Source: Athripsodes cinereus (taxonomy: Eukaryota > Arthropoda > Insecta > Trichoptera > Leptoceridae). Taken from it: 64,000 nt of DNA. Every line of letters starts with the position of its first letter. Within the stretch, counting starts at the first letter, position 1. The position numbers and the translations under genes were made by a program. The DNA lies in the NCBI GenBank assembly GCA_947579605.1, contig OX388314.1:558001-622000 (forward strand). The letters are read 5' to 3'. Below, in pieces: positions 1-10,325 of the stretch. Below the pieces are notes generated by a model. That model saw only the letters and a program-made list of their open reading frames with translations. It was not told the DNA's origin and searched no databases.

Positions 1-242
1 CCGTGGAGCACCCGGTAAAGAATTGGTCTCCCACTCTTCTCCATAAGTTTTCGAGTGTCCTGTAAAAGGCAGGTGATCGAAAAATAAGACATTTTACATC
101 TTTAATTCGGCGATGAGGTTTGCCACCCATCCTGAATGTCTTAATTTTATATTGGCACGGAGAAGAAAGCTTGCATGTTTTATATGCAGCTGGTCTGCTG
201 GCTACCCCACTCGTGGGATATGCCGTGATGGTATAGTAGTAT
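1..242 (+). mobile_element. S1 SINE-like element, near full length
   Basis: This copy serves as the reference for the S1 family. It begins with CCGTGGAGCACCCGG and ends in a short TAG-rich microsatellite (GGTATAGTAGTA). TGGAGCACCCGG (4-15) resembles a pol III A box, and TTTTCGAGTGTCC (about 48-60) resembles a B box, so a diverged tRNA-like head is possible. The last 45 bases closely match the 3' end of the RTE-type LINE called RTE-1 here. There is no coding capacity. More than 20 copies or fragments lie in this window. It may begin exactly at the window edge or extend further left. Confidence 0.75.
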
Positions 243-388
243 ATTATTTGCAATAGAAATATAATATTCTCGCTGGGCATAAGTAGCATATTAACATGAT
301 ATATTTGTCGGCAGAATACATTTTTCTGCTGAACATAACATCAATATTATGCTGATCGTTTAAATGATAGCCATTTTTATCTACTTAT

Positions 389-452
389 TACGCATATCCC
401 AAATGTAGGGTAGCCAGAAGGCCTACTGCATGTGTAACCATACTACTAACAA
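389..452 (-). mobile_element. S1 3'-end fragment
   Basis: A diverged minus-strand piece of the S1 3' end. It retains the CATATCCCA...GGGTAGCCAG stretch and a trailing TACTACTA tail remnant. Confidence 0.5.
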
Positions 453-681
453 AAAAGAGAGGGATATAAATTCATTGCCGGGGACGGCATAGAAAATATT
501 CGAAAGAACATTCTCGCAGAGTCACCAATAGCAAAGGCAATTAGACTATTCAATAATATATTCCCGAATGTCAACACAATCCACATAACGTATGTTGACT
601 TTGTAAGAAAAGTGGAAACATTATTGTAAATGTTTGTTTTCTCTGGGATCGCATTAGCCGAAAGCTGTTATGGTCCCAGTA

Positions 682-722
682 GTCAGTTTAATTGTAAAGT
701 GTGATTTAATTGTAAAGAGTGT
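682..722. repeat. Short tandem duplication
   Basis: A roughly 20-bp unit containing GTGATTTAATTGTAAAG is present twice in direct order, then decays. It is probably local slippage. Confidence 0.5.
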
Positions 723-782
723 CATTTTAATAATAAATAATTTCGGTTTAAGGTCTTTATTAAGTCTAATATATCTATCATA

Positions 783-1003
783 TAACGGCACATCCCACAA
801 ATGGGGTACCCGATAGTCCCGCTGCAAAAAATATAATAAACGTGTAAGCTGTCCTCTTCGTGCTAACGATGAATTAAGACATTACGGGTGGGTGGCAAAA
901 CTTATCGCTGAATTTAAAATGTAAAATAATTATTTTTCGAACACCTGCCTTTTACAGGACACTCGGAAACTTACGGAAAAGAGTGCCCTTTTGAAGGCAT
1001 GTA
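783..1003 (-). mobile_element. S1 SINE-like element
   Basis: A diverged minus-strand S1 copy. It shows the GGCACATCCCACAAATGGGG 3' end, the TTAAGACATT and GGGTGGCAAA internal blocks and CCTGCCTTTTACAGGACACT near its 5' end. The expected terminal CTCCACGG block is missing. Confidence 0.65.
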
Positions 1004-1009
1004 TTTGAA

Positions 1010-1068
1010 AAAAATATTACATTTTATATCTATAATTCTGAGATGACGTTTTCCACCCATCTTAAAGT
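1010..1068 (+). mobile_element. S1 internal fragment
   Basis: A short plus-strand piece matching the middle of S1 (ACATTTTATATCTATAATTC, then CCACCCATCTTAAA). It abuts a minus-strand S1 copy, so the two form a small inverted pair. Confidence 0.5.
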
Positions 1069-1964
1069 ATAAATTAGTTTAGTTTAAATACATCAATTTT
1101 TTAAAATAATATAATTTTTTTAAATTGTGCATTATTTGACTGGATACTTAGATAGTTCATAAGTTATAGATAGTTCAATATATTCCACAAAACGGCGCAC
1201 TATAAATTGTCTAGTTATTATTATTATTATAAGTGAGTTTCTCAAAAACTACTGAGTGTTTGTTATTTCAAGTCAACGCTCGTACGATAAACCGTAAACT
1301 TTAAACATAAGAAATGTTGGAGAAAATCTAATTCTGCAAAATCACGATCTCGGTTACAATTTACTTTACTCAAATTTGATTAAAGTTTAAATTAGCAATT
1401 TAAAATGACACGTTGCATTTCTTTTACAACATTGTCGTGATCTTTTGTTTCTTAATAAATAACAAAAGAACTAATATTATTCCGTAACTGGATGTGTTTC
1501 AATAATAACAGTATTATGATATGCATTTGTTGGGAAAGGGGAATTATGCGAAGGAAGTTACTTCCTCATGCTCTCTTATATTTGTAAGTTAAAAAAACGA
1601 TAAAAAAGTAAAAGTAAATCACAAGAAGATCATATGAGTATATGAAATTCACAAACTTTTCATACTTTACTTCTTTCATAATAATATGTAAAAGCTCCTA
1701 CCATAACAAAATTATTATTATCACTGTTTGTATTTCAAATTCATCGATCATTTACTTACAAGTATTTCAATGTCAATCTAGTTTGCCCGTTTTGCTTCCC
1801 TTTAGATCCCCTCTCACATCTATGTACCTACATTATACAGATACATTTTAATATATTTTCTTATTCTTATATCTTCCCGTTTGTATTGTTAGAATGAGAT
1901 TACTTCCCCCCCAATACAAATGTTATCACAAGTTGTAAAAAGTTTAATCATAATCCTTACATAC
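1069..1964. other. AT-rich DNA, nothing recognised
   Basis: A small open frame at 1642-1851 has low-complexity composition and no recognisable motif. I see no RNA gene or repeat boundary here. Confidence 0.4.
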
Positions 1965-2445
1965 ATATTTAACTATGTTTATTTGTCTACACATCCTTGA
2001 TAACGGCATTTATTAATCTGGTGAATATTTAACTATGTTTATTTGTCTACACATCCTTGATAACGGCATTTATTAATCTGGTGAATATTTAACTATGTTT
2101 ATTTGTCTACACATCCTTGATAACGGCATTTATTAATCTGGTGAATATTTAACTATGTTTATTTGTCTACACATCCTTGATAACGGCATTTATTAATCTG
2201 GTGAATATTTAACTATGTTTATTTGTCTAAACATCCTTGATAACGGCATTTATTAATCTGGTGAATATTAAACTATGTTTATTTGTCTACACATCCTTGA
2301 TAACGGCATTTATTAATCTGGTGAATATTAAACTATGTTTATTTGTCTACACATCCTTGATAACGGCATTTATTAATCTGGTGAATATTAAACTATGTTT
2401 ATTTGTCTACACATCCTTGATAACGGCATTAATCTGGTGAATATT
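1965..2445 (+). repeat. 60-bp satellite, about eight tandem units
   Basis: The unit is exactly 60 bp and contains ATATTTAACTATGTTTATTT and CATCCTTGATAACGGCATT. Seven units are complete and the last is shortened. Units differ by single changes such as ATATTT to ATATTA, and one GTCTAC to GTCTAA. Because 60 is divisible by three, later units create an artificial frame with a repeating 20-residue peptide. This is a recently amplified tandem repeat, not a gene. Confidence 0.92.
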
Positions 2446-2654
2446 ATAAGGAAACCATCATCTGCTTTTTATTCTTATGTTCTTTTGACATTTCAATTAA
2501 GTACCTATTACATTTCTTATAAATTTAATTTTTTTCTTCTATCTGCTTGACATCTCCTTACTTTATTACAAATTTCTATTCTTGACATGTTACTAAGCAT
2601 TTGTTTGACATTCCGTACTCTCACTCCAATATTTCCAATTTTCATGATTTGATT

Positions 2655-2752
2655 TTTTAAAAGATATATCTGAGTTTTGTTATAAACCCAAATACAACCT
2701 TATGCACCTTTCACAGCAAGCTAAAAGCTATTGTCGTGAAAGGGGAATCTGC
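2655..2752 (-). mobile_element. S2 SINE body fragment
   Basis: It matches the S2 family on the minus strand through the TTGTATTTGGGTTTATAACA block and a hairpin-like CACGACAATAGCTTTTAGCT stretch. The tRNA-like head is missing. Confidence 0.65.
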
Positions 2753-2837
2753 CGTATAAGGAATATAATTGTTATAATTTGATTGTATTTTGTTCTTTAT
2801 CAATTGTCGTTCATGTCTTGCTCCAACTGTGTTGTGA

Positions 2838-2990
2838 AATGGGAATTTTATTTATTTATTTTTTTCTTCTTGCACACCATCATTCACATAACAAAATCAA
2901 CAAATCAGTTAACATAAGAAAAAAAATGTGATGATATGCAGTGGCGAAATTATCACTTTATAGTGATTTCTTCCATCTAACCACAATTTT
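2838..2990 (-). mobile_element. LINE 3' UTR fragment with (TAAA)n tail
   Basis: The reverse complement runs from AATCACTATAAAGTGATAAT through TCGCCACTGCATATCATCAC to GTGTGCAAGAAGAA and a (TAAA)n tail. The same 3' UTR occurs in plus orientation near 54408-54534. No coding region is preserved. Confidence 0.6.
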
Positions 2991-3067
2991 GATTTGTTTT
3001 ATGTAAAATTTAACATATAAAAGGCTCATGTCATGGATTTATGTAAATAAATTAATGTAAGTGCCTT

Positions 3068-3235
3068 GTAAGGTCCCCCTGATTATGACAGACAAAATAG
3101 AAGGTAGCCGGGAAGCTGGCAGAAAACAGACATTGTGACTGCGAAAGATAGACTGGACAAGAATGAGAGGTGTGGAGGATTTGTTCCGGGCAGCGCAGGA
3201 CCTCTAAGCCTACGCCAGAATGATAATTATATTTT
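3068..3235 (+). pseudogene. RTE-type LINE C-terminal fragment
   Basis: The broken translation contains KIEGSREAGRKQT and LFRAAQDL. This resembles the conserved tail (IEG-x-R-x-GR-x-R...W...LLRAAQDR) of RTE-like reverse transcriptases. Stops interrupt it, and no 5' part is present. Confidence 0.5.
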
Positions 3236-3815
3236 TGCAGTGTACAGTGAATATTAATAATAAATACATCTATGACCATTTATACATGTTTATACACATT
3301 ATATACATGTTTTCGTACTAGTGAATAATCTATTGTAAAAATTGACAATTTAAACCGGGTGTTAAGTTAGTTAAATAAATGTTATCATTACTTCAACGTA
3401 CTACAAAGAATGATAATAGTGATACACAAATTCCAATTTATTTAATCTACATTTGATGTTTATTTTACATACACACAAACTCCATCATTACACAAAATGG
3501 ATTTGTTTGATTTATTTATACTCATAAAAAATGTTTTAATACACTTTATTTAATGAAAGCAAATTCAAACAGAATTCGCTGAAATATTGGAAAGCACTTT
3601 ATGTTATTGTGTTTACAAAATTATATTTTAAAATGTTGATTTTACGAATTTTTGAATACATAAGGTGTGAATTTATTCATGGAATGTAAGAAATTTTCTC
3701 GTATTTTATGATGTTTTATTATTTAAATTTGTTTCGTGAATTTGTCCGGTAAAATTGTTCAGTGGAGAATCCTACAAGTAAAAGATGTTTCAATCTTTTC
3801 TATGAGGATGCTTCG
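3236..3815. other. AT-rich DNA, nothing recognised
   Basis: No supported gene or clear repeat. Confidence 0.4.
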
Positions 3816-3817
3816 TA

Positions 3818-4195
3818 ATAATAATAAGGACTATTTGTATGCGGCGTCGTTTAATGATGCGAGACCATCTCAAGGGCGCCGTGACTTCTCCTGAAGACTA
3901 ATGTTTTCAACTCGTTCCTGAATGTGGTATTAGGCTGGTTCTGTCTTAGATCTGCTGGTAATCAGTTTCAAGCAGTTGGCCCCGCGACGCTGAAGCTCCT
4001 CTCTGCGTATCTGGAAGTTTTTGTCCTGTTGGGTTCTACAGGTTTGTTGATAGCGATGGAAGCTGAGCGCAGTGGTCGCCTCAAAGTTTCGTCGACGCGA
4101 CGGGACAGAGTTCAGCAAGGTATAGTCGTGTTATGTCACTTAAGGCCTTTTGGAAGGGGTTTCGGCCAGCTGGGCTTTTAGGTCTGGCCACTGAA
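3818..4195 (-). pseudogene. LINE ORF2 C-terminus and 3' end, 31.4-kb family
   Basis: Read on the minus strand, this degenerate copy matches the fragment at 31437-31800, including the equivalents of ELCP, a basic run and RGQLLETDYQQI. It ends in a short ATT repeat at the low-coordinate end. Several frameshifts and stops make it non-functional. The family looks like an L2/CR1/Rex1-type LINE C-terminus. Confidence 0.6.
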
Positions 4196-5369
4196 CCACC
4201 TATGAAGAGAAGTTAGTCTGAATGTGCAGATAAATAGGAGTCACCAAGTTCTAAAATATCTGGGTGTGAGGTGGGTCTCATTTCAATGTGTTTTAATTCA
4301 GTTAATAATAATAATAACAGCTGCGCCATTTTGAACACCAATAAGATGAAATTTAAATATGAAATAAAAAAAAATCATTGCTAACTTGAATTCATAAAAT
4401 AAATCGGGATTTAAAGATTTAACAGAATGTAAAAATGTACGTAGAATACAAATTTATTTGGAAAAGGTCTAATCGTGAAAATATTTATAAATTTTATACA
4501 AGGTTTTTCTCTAAATTCTTATTGAAGGTAAAATTTGATCGGTATGATTCTAACAATGGTAACAAATGTAAATGAACTTAGCAAAAGCCTCATGTAGATT
4601 AAAAAACATCGCGGATTTTTACAATGGACAGACTTGTTGTCGAATAATTTTTTTTTTTTTTGTGAAACAGCCATTAAAAGAGCTGTAATATAATATAGGT
4701 AAGTAATAGAGCCAAGACTGTAGAGGACACGACGCAGCCCACATATGTTAAGATTCATCAACAGCGGGCCATACGAAAAGTAAAGTAAGTATAGGTATGT
4801 ATATAATGACGTGGATGTAATTTTCTAGAATTGATTAACTGTACAGTGACTTTGAGCTGCTTTGGTACGTAAACGATACTTTGATATTATCCAATAATGA
4901 TAATAAAAATACCTTAAAAAAGTACGTTAGTTAATGAATAGTATTTTCATTAGGGAAAATCCGCATTGCGTCTTCGTTTTAGGTGTCGATTTTGAATGTT
5001 GAAATCAGTTCCCTTTCACAACAGAAGTACATATTATGTATGTCTGTGTGCCCAGAGAAAGATGTGATTACCTGCAAGTAGCTGACAGAAATAATAATGC
5101 CCCCAAGAGTAAATGTAGTCGTGTCATGATTTGAATAACTTTACATAATGATTATAAAGAGGATTAGGTATATATTATAATAATAATAAAGAAGAATGAA
5201 AATATCACCTGGAATAATAATTATTCTAAATGCTGAGTGATGTTTGTGCAAAAAGATTTTATTACAAATTTACTGCAAAAAAATGTAAATGTGTAAGCCA
5301 GGTGGTCGTTCATTATAAAATTTATTTTTATAACGTACCTATACCATAATATCCTTAATACGTATTCTT
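4196..5369. other. AT-rich DNA, nothing recognised
   Basis: An open frame on the minus strand at 4519-4761 has no motif and crosses a poly-T run. I support no element here. Confidence 0.4.
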
Positions 5370-5381
5370 TAATATCTCAGT

Positions 5382-6026
5382 TAGTTTGTTCACGAGAGAT
5401 GGAAAGTGTGAAAGCGATATTGAAAGGAGAAAAGTTGCTGGCAATAAGGTAAATGGTGCAATCCGACCAATAATTGCAAATAGAAACATATCCACCACAG
5501 CTAAAAGGTTGGTGCACTCTGCTATCTTAGTGCCAACACTAATGTATGCAAGTGAGACGTGGACATGATTAAAAAAGGAGGAAAGTGGCATAAATGCAGT
5601 TTAAATGAGATCACTGAGAAGGATGTGTGGTAAAAGTCTGAGAGATCGTGTGCGTAACAGTGAGATACGAAAGGAATGTGGAATGAAAGTTGGTGTAATA
5701 ACAAGGATGAATGTAAATAAGTTAAGATGGTTTGGGCACGTGAAAAGAATGAATGAGGACAGAATGACTAAGAAGATATATTTGTCTGAGAGGAATGGTG
5801 CTCGGAGACGTGGACGTCCGAGGATTAAATGGCAAGATCATTTAAATCAAATCCTACAGGACGGTCACGTGTTGAGCACGTTGAACAGGAGAGCATGCAT
5901 GAGGAATTGTATGACAGTAACGGAAGCGAAAGATGTGTGCAAGGATAGAAGGAAGTGGCGCTCGATCCTTTCTGCCTACCCCGCGAGGAAAGCGGCGTGA
6001 TGGTATGTATGTATGTATGTAGGATG
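5382..6026 (+). mobile_element. RTE-1 LINE 3' fragment with 12-bp TSD
   Basis: A 5'-truncated RTE-type LINE encoding the RT C-terminal segment, with YASETWT, LRWFGHVKRM, GARRRGRPR and VCKDRRKWRSILSAYP. It is flanked by direct repeats TAATATCTCAGT at 5370-5381 and 6027-6038. Two nonsense codons interrupt the frame: TGA after ETWT near 5566 and TAA near 5602. The 3' UTR is only a few bases, followed by a (GTAT)n microsatellite, as is usual for RTE elements. Confidence 0.85.
5605..6000 (+). pseudogene. RTE-1 RT C-terminal domain (131 aa open)
   Basis: The longest intact frame inside the fragment at 5382-6026. It has a basic region after the RT domain (GRPRIKW), a conserved NRRACMRN motif and ends SILSAYPARKAA, with the stop followed directly by the microsatellite tail. 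The catalytic RT boxes are absent, so it cannot act alone. Confidence 0.8.
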
Positions 6027-6038
6027 TAATATCTCAGT

Positions 6039-6871
6039 ACGGAGATATTATTGACTGCACTGCAAGTATTTTTTATTTCTTTGTTGGCATTTCAACTGAT
6101 TTTTTACAAAATTTTAGTATCACGCAATTAGGTATAACACTTACCCACATAATATAATAAATATATTTACAATTAGTAATGTATTTAACTACGTTTTAAG
6201 ATAAAAGAGCACACATATCTATTATATAAAAATAATAAAACTTCAAACAAAAATCATATTATCGTTATATTATCATTTATTGAACTTTTTTTATCTAGTG
6301 CTTTTCAAAAGTTTACGTGCTTTCTTTAATATGAATGGTGTTATAAATGCTTCCAATTTCAAAACGAAAACTAAATAAAAATAGTAAAAATCACGCGTCA
6401 CACAGCCTCTTTTTGTGTTATGCTGCAAATCGTAATGTAATAAATAGCAAACAAGGCACAGTATTAGAAATACTTCAAAACACACAATGTGTTTCAATGT
6501 GTACTTCAAAACACACATAGGTTTATACAATAATCTTATTAACTAACTACACAATTTTGAAAATTATTTTAATATGGTAAGTCTACTCACAATTCTACTA
6601 ATAAGAGATGCTGTGTTGATATAGACTATTATATACAGTAAAGTTAACATGGTCGACTGACTGTACATGGTGGAAGTTCGAGTCAAATTAATAAAAATAA
6701 AACATTATTATTTTTATGTTATGAATTTTTTGACACAATTGGATGTCGGGAACTGGATATTTTACTTACTAGAAGTGTAGATGTCAAACATATTCCAGAT
6801 TAATAATTCCAATTGATCACACTCATCACTATTATTTTTGTATTGGTGCACACGTAGTAGAATTCCATAAA
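6039..6871. other. AT-rich DNA, nothing recognised
   Basis: No supported coding or repeat structure. Confidence 0.4.
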
Positions 6872-7281
6872 TAGGTTAATCGAAACGAGTGTTTCTTTCA
6901 ACTAAAAATAATTATTCATCGCGAGAGAGGTGTCTTTCCACTTATCAGGTCATCATCAATCTCACAAACTTCCACCAAGTACAGTCGATTGATAATATTA
7001 ACTATGTGACATTATAGTCATTACAACATCTCCTACAAGAGGAATTGCGAGTAAATTTACCATATTATTGTCATTTTAGCGATCGACTACTGGCGAACTT
7101 TTCGAGAATCTACCTACATGTACCATGTTGTTATGTGTTACTGTTGCGGTTATAGTCGTAAATTCGTTTTTAGTCGATCGCCAAGTGCGTGTTTGTCTAG
7201 GGGGTCTGATGAATCGAAAGACAACTCGCTCGCGATCAACAATTTACAATAGAAAAAAAAACACTCGTTTCAATTAACCTA
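6872..7281. mobile_element. Foldback element F1 (410 bp)
   Basis: The ends are inverted: TAGGTTAATCGAAACGAGTG at the left, and its near reverse complement ending at 7281. Homology continues inward about 90 bp on each side (CGCGAGAGAG, GTCTTTCCACTTATCAGG). The left flank TAGTAGAATTCCATA also precedes foldback F2 at 41766, and the two share an internal GAGAGA-GTCTTCC core. No transposase is encoded, so it is a MITE-like or foldback element. I could not fix the TSD. Confidence 0.65.
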
Positions 7282-8460
7282 AAAATAAAACTCTTATATT
7301 AAGTACTTTCAAGGTGACTTTATTAATTGCGACTCGGTTTTCAAGAGTTTCCGCTCTCATTATCATTATGCAAAAGACAAGAGACGAGTGGGGAAATACG
7401 GAAGAGTCCTAAATTTAGTGATGCGGAAATAGTCGAAAAAGATGAAGTATAAGGTTTCAAATACAACAACAAATTTTAAAAAAAAGGTCAACAATCAAAT
7501 CATAAAATAGAGTTTCAGAAAAAATATTATTTTTAGAAATTTTTAACTTTATTTCAAACGAGGAAGAATATATAACACTCTATTGAGATTACAGTGAGAG
7601 ATATTGTCCATGTCAAATGGGTGTAATAAAATATATAAGAGATGAATGTTCTTGGCTCTGCACCATCATAATTATTATATACATATATCTCACAGCAAGA
7701 GAAAAATATTATAATAGTTGAGGAATTATTTCCACATGAAGTCTTTCAAGATGAAGTTAGTGTCATTTTTATTCTTTTATTCTTAAGATGGAAGGCTGCC
7801 AGGTGAAAAAAGAACTTTATACAAATGGATATAGAAAAAAATGATGTATAAATGATTGCTGTAGCTATAAGTTGCAGAACTTTATAACAAAGATGGACCC
7901 AAAACGGTTGCAGAAGGATTTTTTTATTGTAGAAGGTATGGACCAAATACATAGTATCAAATTTAATAAAACGAAGGTATGTAGGTACCCAAAACAACTT
8001 TACAAAGTATATTTGATGCTAAAATTAACAATTAGGTACTCGTATTTTTATCTTGTGTTTTGTAGAGGGATTTAATACTTTGGCTACCGCTTTCAGAAGT
8101 AATACATTCGTGTTTTTTTTATGCTTTTGCCAAACGTCCTCACAGTAAGAAATATGCTTGTGTTGCGAGAGTGGAGTAGGTCATCAGTGAGAGGAATCGA
8201 ATATTAGTAGTAAAGATGGCCTCCTTGTTACAGATTCCGAATAATAATTTAAATAATTATTTACATCAAAAAATATAGGACAACATTTACGAGTAATTAA
8301 AACTGATAAAGCTTATCTCGTAGGAAATAGATATGAACTCTTTTTTATAGGAAAACTTGTGTTTTTGAGCAACATGAGAAAATGAAGAATGGTTGACCCA
8401 AATACACCATATAACTATGTATCACATTATTTTGTAAAGCTACAGAAAGGAAGATCTGTA
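7282..8460. other. AT-rich DNA, nothing recognised
   Basis: Short frames at 7746-7997 (-) and 7872-8075 (+) overlap antisense and show no motif. Confidence 0.35.
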
Positions 8461-8464
8461 TGTT

Positions 8465-8530
8465 TATTACAGGTTTGTATGTCTGATGGCTACTCTGACT
8501 TGTGGGAAAGCATAGTACCTAGTATTAGTA
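8465..8530 (+). mobile_element. Degenerate S1 3' end
   Basis: It keeps GTTTATTACAGGTTTGTATG, then TGGCTACTC and CTTGTGGGA, ending AGTATTAGTAG. It is a weak match to the S1 3' part. Confidence 0.35.
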
Positions 8531-9152
8531 GATAAATAAAGTCAGCAGATAAATGGAGAAAAAAGCTCTCTAGAGAAGAATATCTCAAGCTGTTAAATAT
8601 ATAGTAGTTATATAGTAGCATCGCTCTGACAGTTTCCTTAAAAGGAATGGGGAATATTAAAATAAAAAGCTTAAGAAATGTTCTGCGACACTTTTAGATA
8701 ATATATTATTATTCCAAGTTGTATTTTTGAAATGACATTTTGTTTCCGTTTCCGACCGGTCAATACTTTTATTATAGGAAATGAATATATTAACACAGCT
8801 TTTCCTGTTCATTACTGAACATAGGTCTTCTTTTTATAATTAAATCGTCATCCTTGTAAGATTTATGAATCAATTTTTTATTGAGATTATAATAAACACA
8901 TTAAAAAGAATTATACATACAATAAACACAATTATACAATTTCTTAAAATATCTGTTTTTTTACCCTCAAAATTGAGCAGAGCTCGTGCTTTGAAGGGTT
9001 ATAGGGTTTTTACTAATATTTATACAAATTCGACTAAACTTAATCAATATAGAACATCACATACATAATCAATTTACCATAATTATATAAAATAAACAAA
9101 AAATAAAAAAAACAAGAAACTTATTATCAACGACACAATCATTTGACCACAT
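8531..9152. other. AT-rich DNA, nothing recognised
   Basis: No supported feature up to the hAT target-site duplication. Confidence 0.35.
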
Positions 9153-9160
9153 GTACTTAT
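9153..9160 (+). repeat. Left target-site duplication of hAT-like element
   Basis: GTACTTAT directly precedes the terminal inverted repeat and recurs exactly at 19342-19349. Eight bases is the hallmark TSD length of hAT transposons. Confidence 0.9.
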
Positions 9161-9186
9161 TAGTGATGTAACGAATGTCTGATTTT

Positions 9187-9260
9187 GGATATTCGCGAAT
9201 GCGAATGCGAATGCGAATATTTCATGCCGACATTCGCGAATGCGAATGCGAATGCGAATA
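9187..9260. repeat. Left subterminal ATTCGC array of hAT-like element
   Basis: Two clusters of CGCGAATGCGAATGCGAAT are separated by about 20 bases. The hexamer appears in both orientations and mirrors the right end. Confidence 0.85.
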
Positions 9261-9690
9261 TTGACTTGAAAATGGTATAGGAATTTGAAATATTCCAAAA
9301 CTCCTCGGTTTTCTTAAAGAATATTTTCTTGCAGTACCTTTTTCCACAATGTACCGGGTAAGTATCCGGTACTTTCACCGAATTACTGATTTGTTTCTTC
9401 ATTTACATGGTACACAACAGATGAAAGACATATAAATATAAACATGTAAGCGACAAAAACATTCCAATAGTCTTACATCGAAACAGTGCATACTTCAGAA
9501 ATAACACACAAAACAATTATAGAAAATCTTACACATAATATAGGTATTAATTCACAATACATCCAATCACCCATTCCTATTACAAATCGCTGCTCACCCA
9601 ATTTCGCACACATACCTAATACATTCATTCGCACAAACACATTCACACTTCACTAATTTATTTATTTATTTATTTATTTAACTTCTTTAC

Positions 9691-9707
9691 ACGGCAAAGC
9701 CTTTTAC
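9691..9707 (-). promoter_or_regulatory. LINE I 3'-terminal hairpin
   Basis: On the minus strand this reads GTAAAAGGCTTTGCCGT: a GGC/GCC stem with a 3-nt loop just upstream of the (TAAA)n tail. Five other LINE ends in this window keep the stem while the loop varies. By analogy with other LINEs it may be the RT recognition element. Confidence 0.6.
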
Positions 9708-10325
9708 ATGTTGAACAATAAAATAATAATAACAATTAAAACAATTTGACAGACGAAGACATTATACAGTTACAGTTTCATGCAAATAAATTAATGAAAA
9801 AAAGATATATATAATCTAAAACAAACTTCACATGCAGGTACAAAAGATTAATTGAATTTAAAATGATTTAAGACAAACAAAAAAATATATATATACAACA
9901 AATGAGTGTGATTTATCAATAAAAATTAAAATATGTATACCTAGGACTAAAAATAAATTGTCAAAAGAAAATATTGTCAATTATAGTTTTAGAATCAAGA
10001 AATAAAATAGTCAATTTCGAAAAAAGTATGGTCAAAATAGAAACACAAAATCTTGAATTGAATTAAACTGAAATTATACTAAATAATTTGGAAAAGAAAA
10101 AAAAACAAAAATGTGATCGATAAATTATGAAGAGACGAATAAAAAAACAAATTTCAATATCAATATTTGAATTATTTAAAATTAAGGATATTTATATGTA
10201 AGTAAAAACAAATTCTGGAATATTTCAAGGTCAACACAATATATGCAATCAAACAATAATGATGTAAATAAATTTTATAAATACGAGTACATACAAGGAT
10301 ACAAAGACAACCACATAGCATCATA
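9708..10325 (-). other. 3' UTR of LINE I
   Basis: About 600 bp of A-rich sequence lies between the ORF2 stop and the terminal hairpin. I see no coding signal. Confidence 0.7.

Noticed and set aside
2237..2440. 67-residue open frame with a repeating 20-residue peptide
   Set aside because: It is created by the 60-bp satellite, whose unit is a multiple of three. No coding evidence.
1965..2445. CRISPR-like array
   Set aside because: Units are contiguous identical satellites without unique spacers, and the context is eukaryotic.
7201..7240. CTGATGA followed by CGAAAGAC inside F1 as a hammerhead ribozyme
   Set aside because: Only two bases separate the two boxes, so stem II cannot form. The other arm has CTGATAA. 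I keep only the F1/F2 core similarity.
9083..9402. Minus-strand frames with IRIRIRE and FAFAFAFA repeats
   Set aside because: These are translations of the GCGAAT subterminal array of the hAT-like element. I found no transposase domain.
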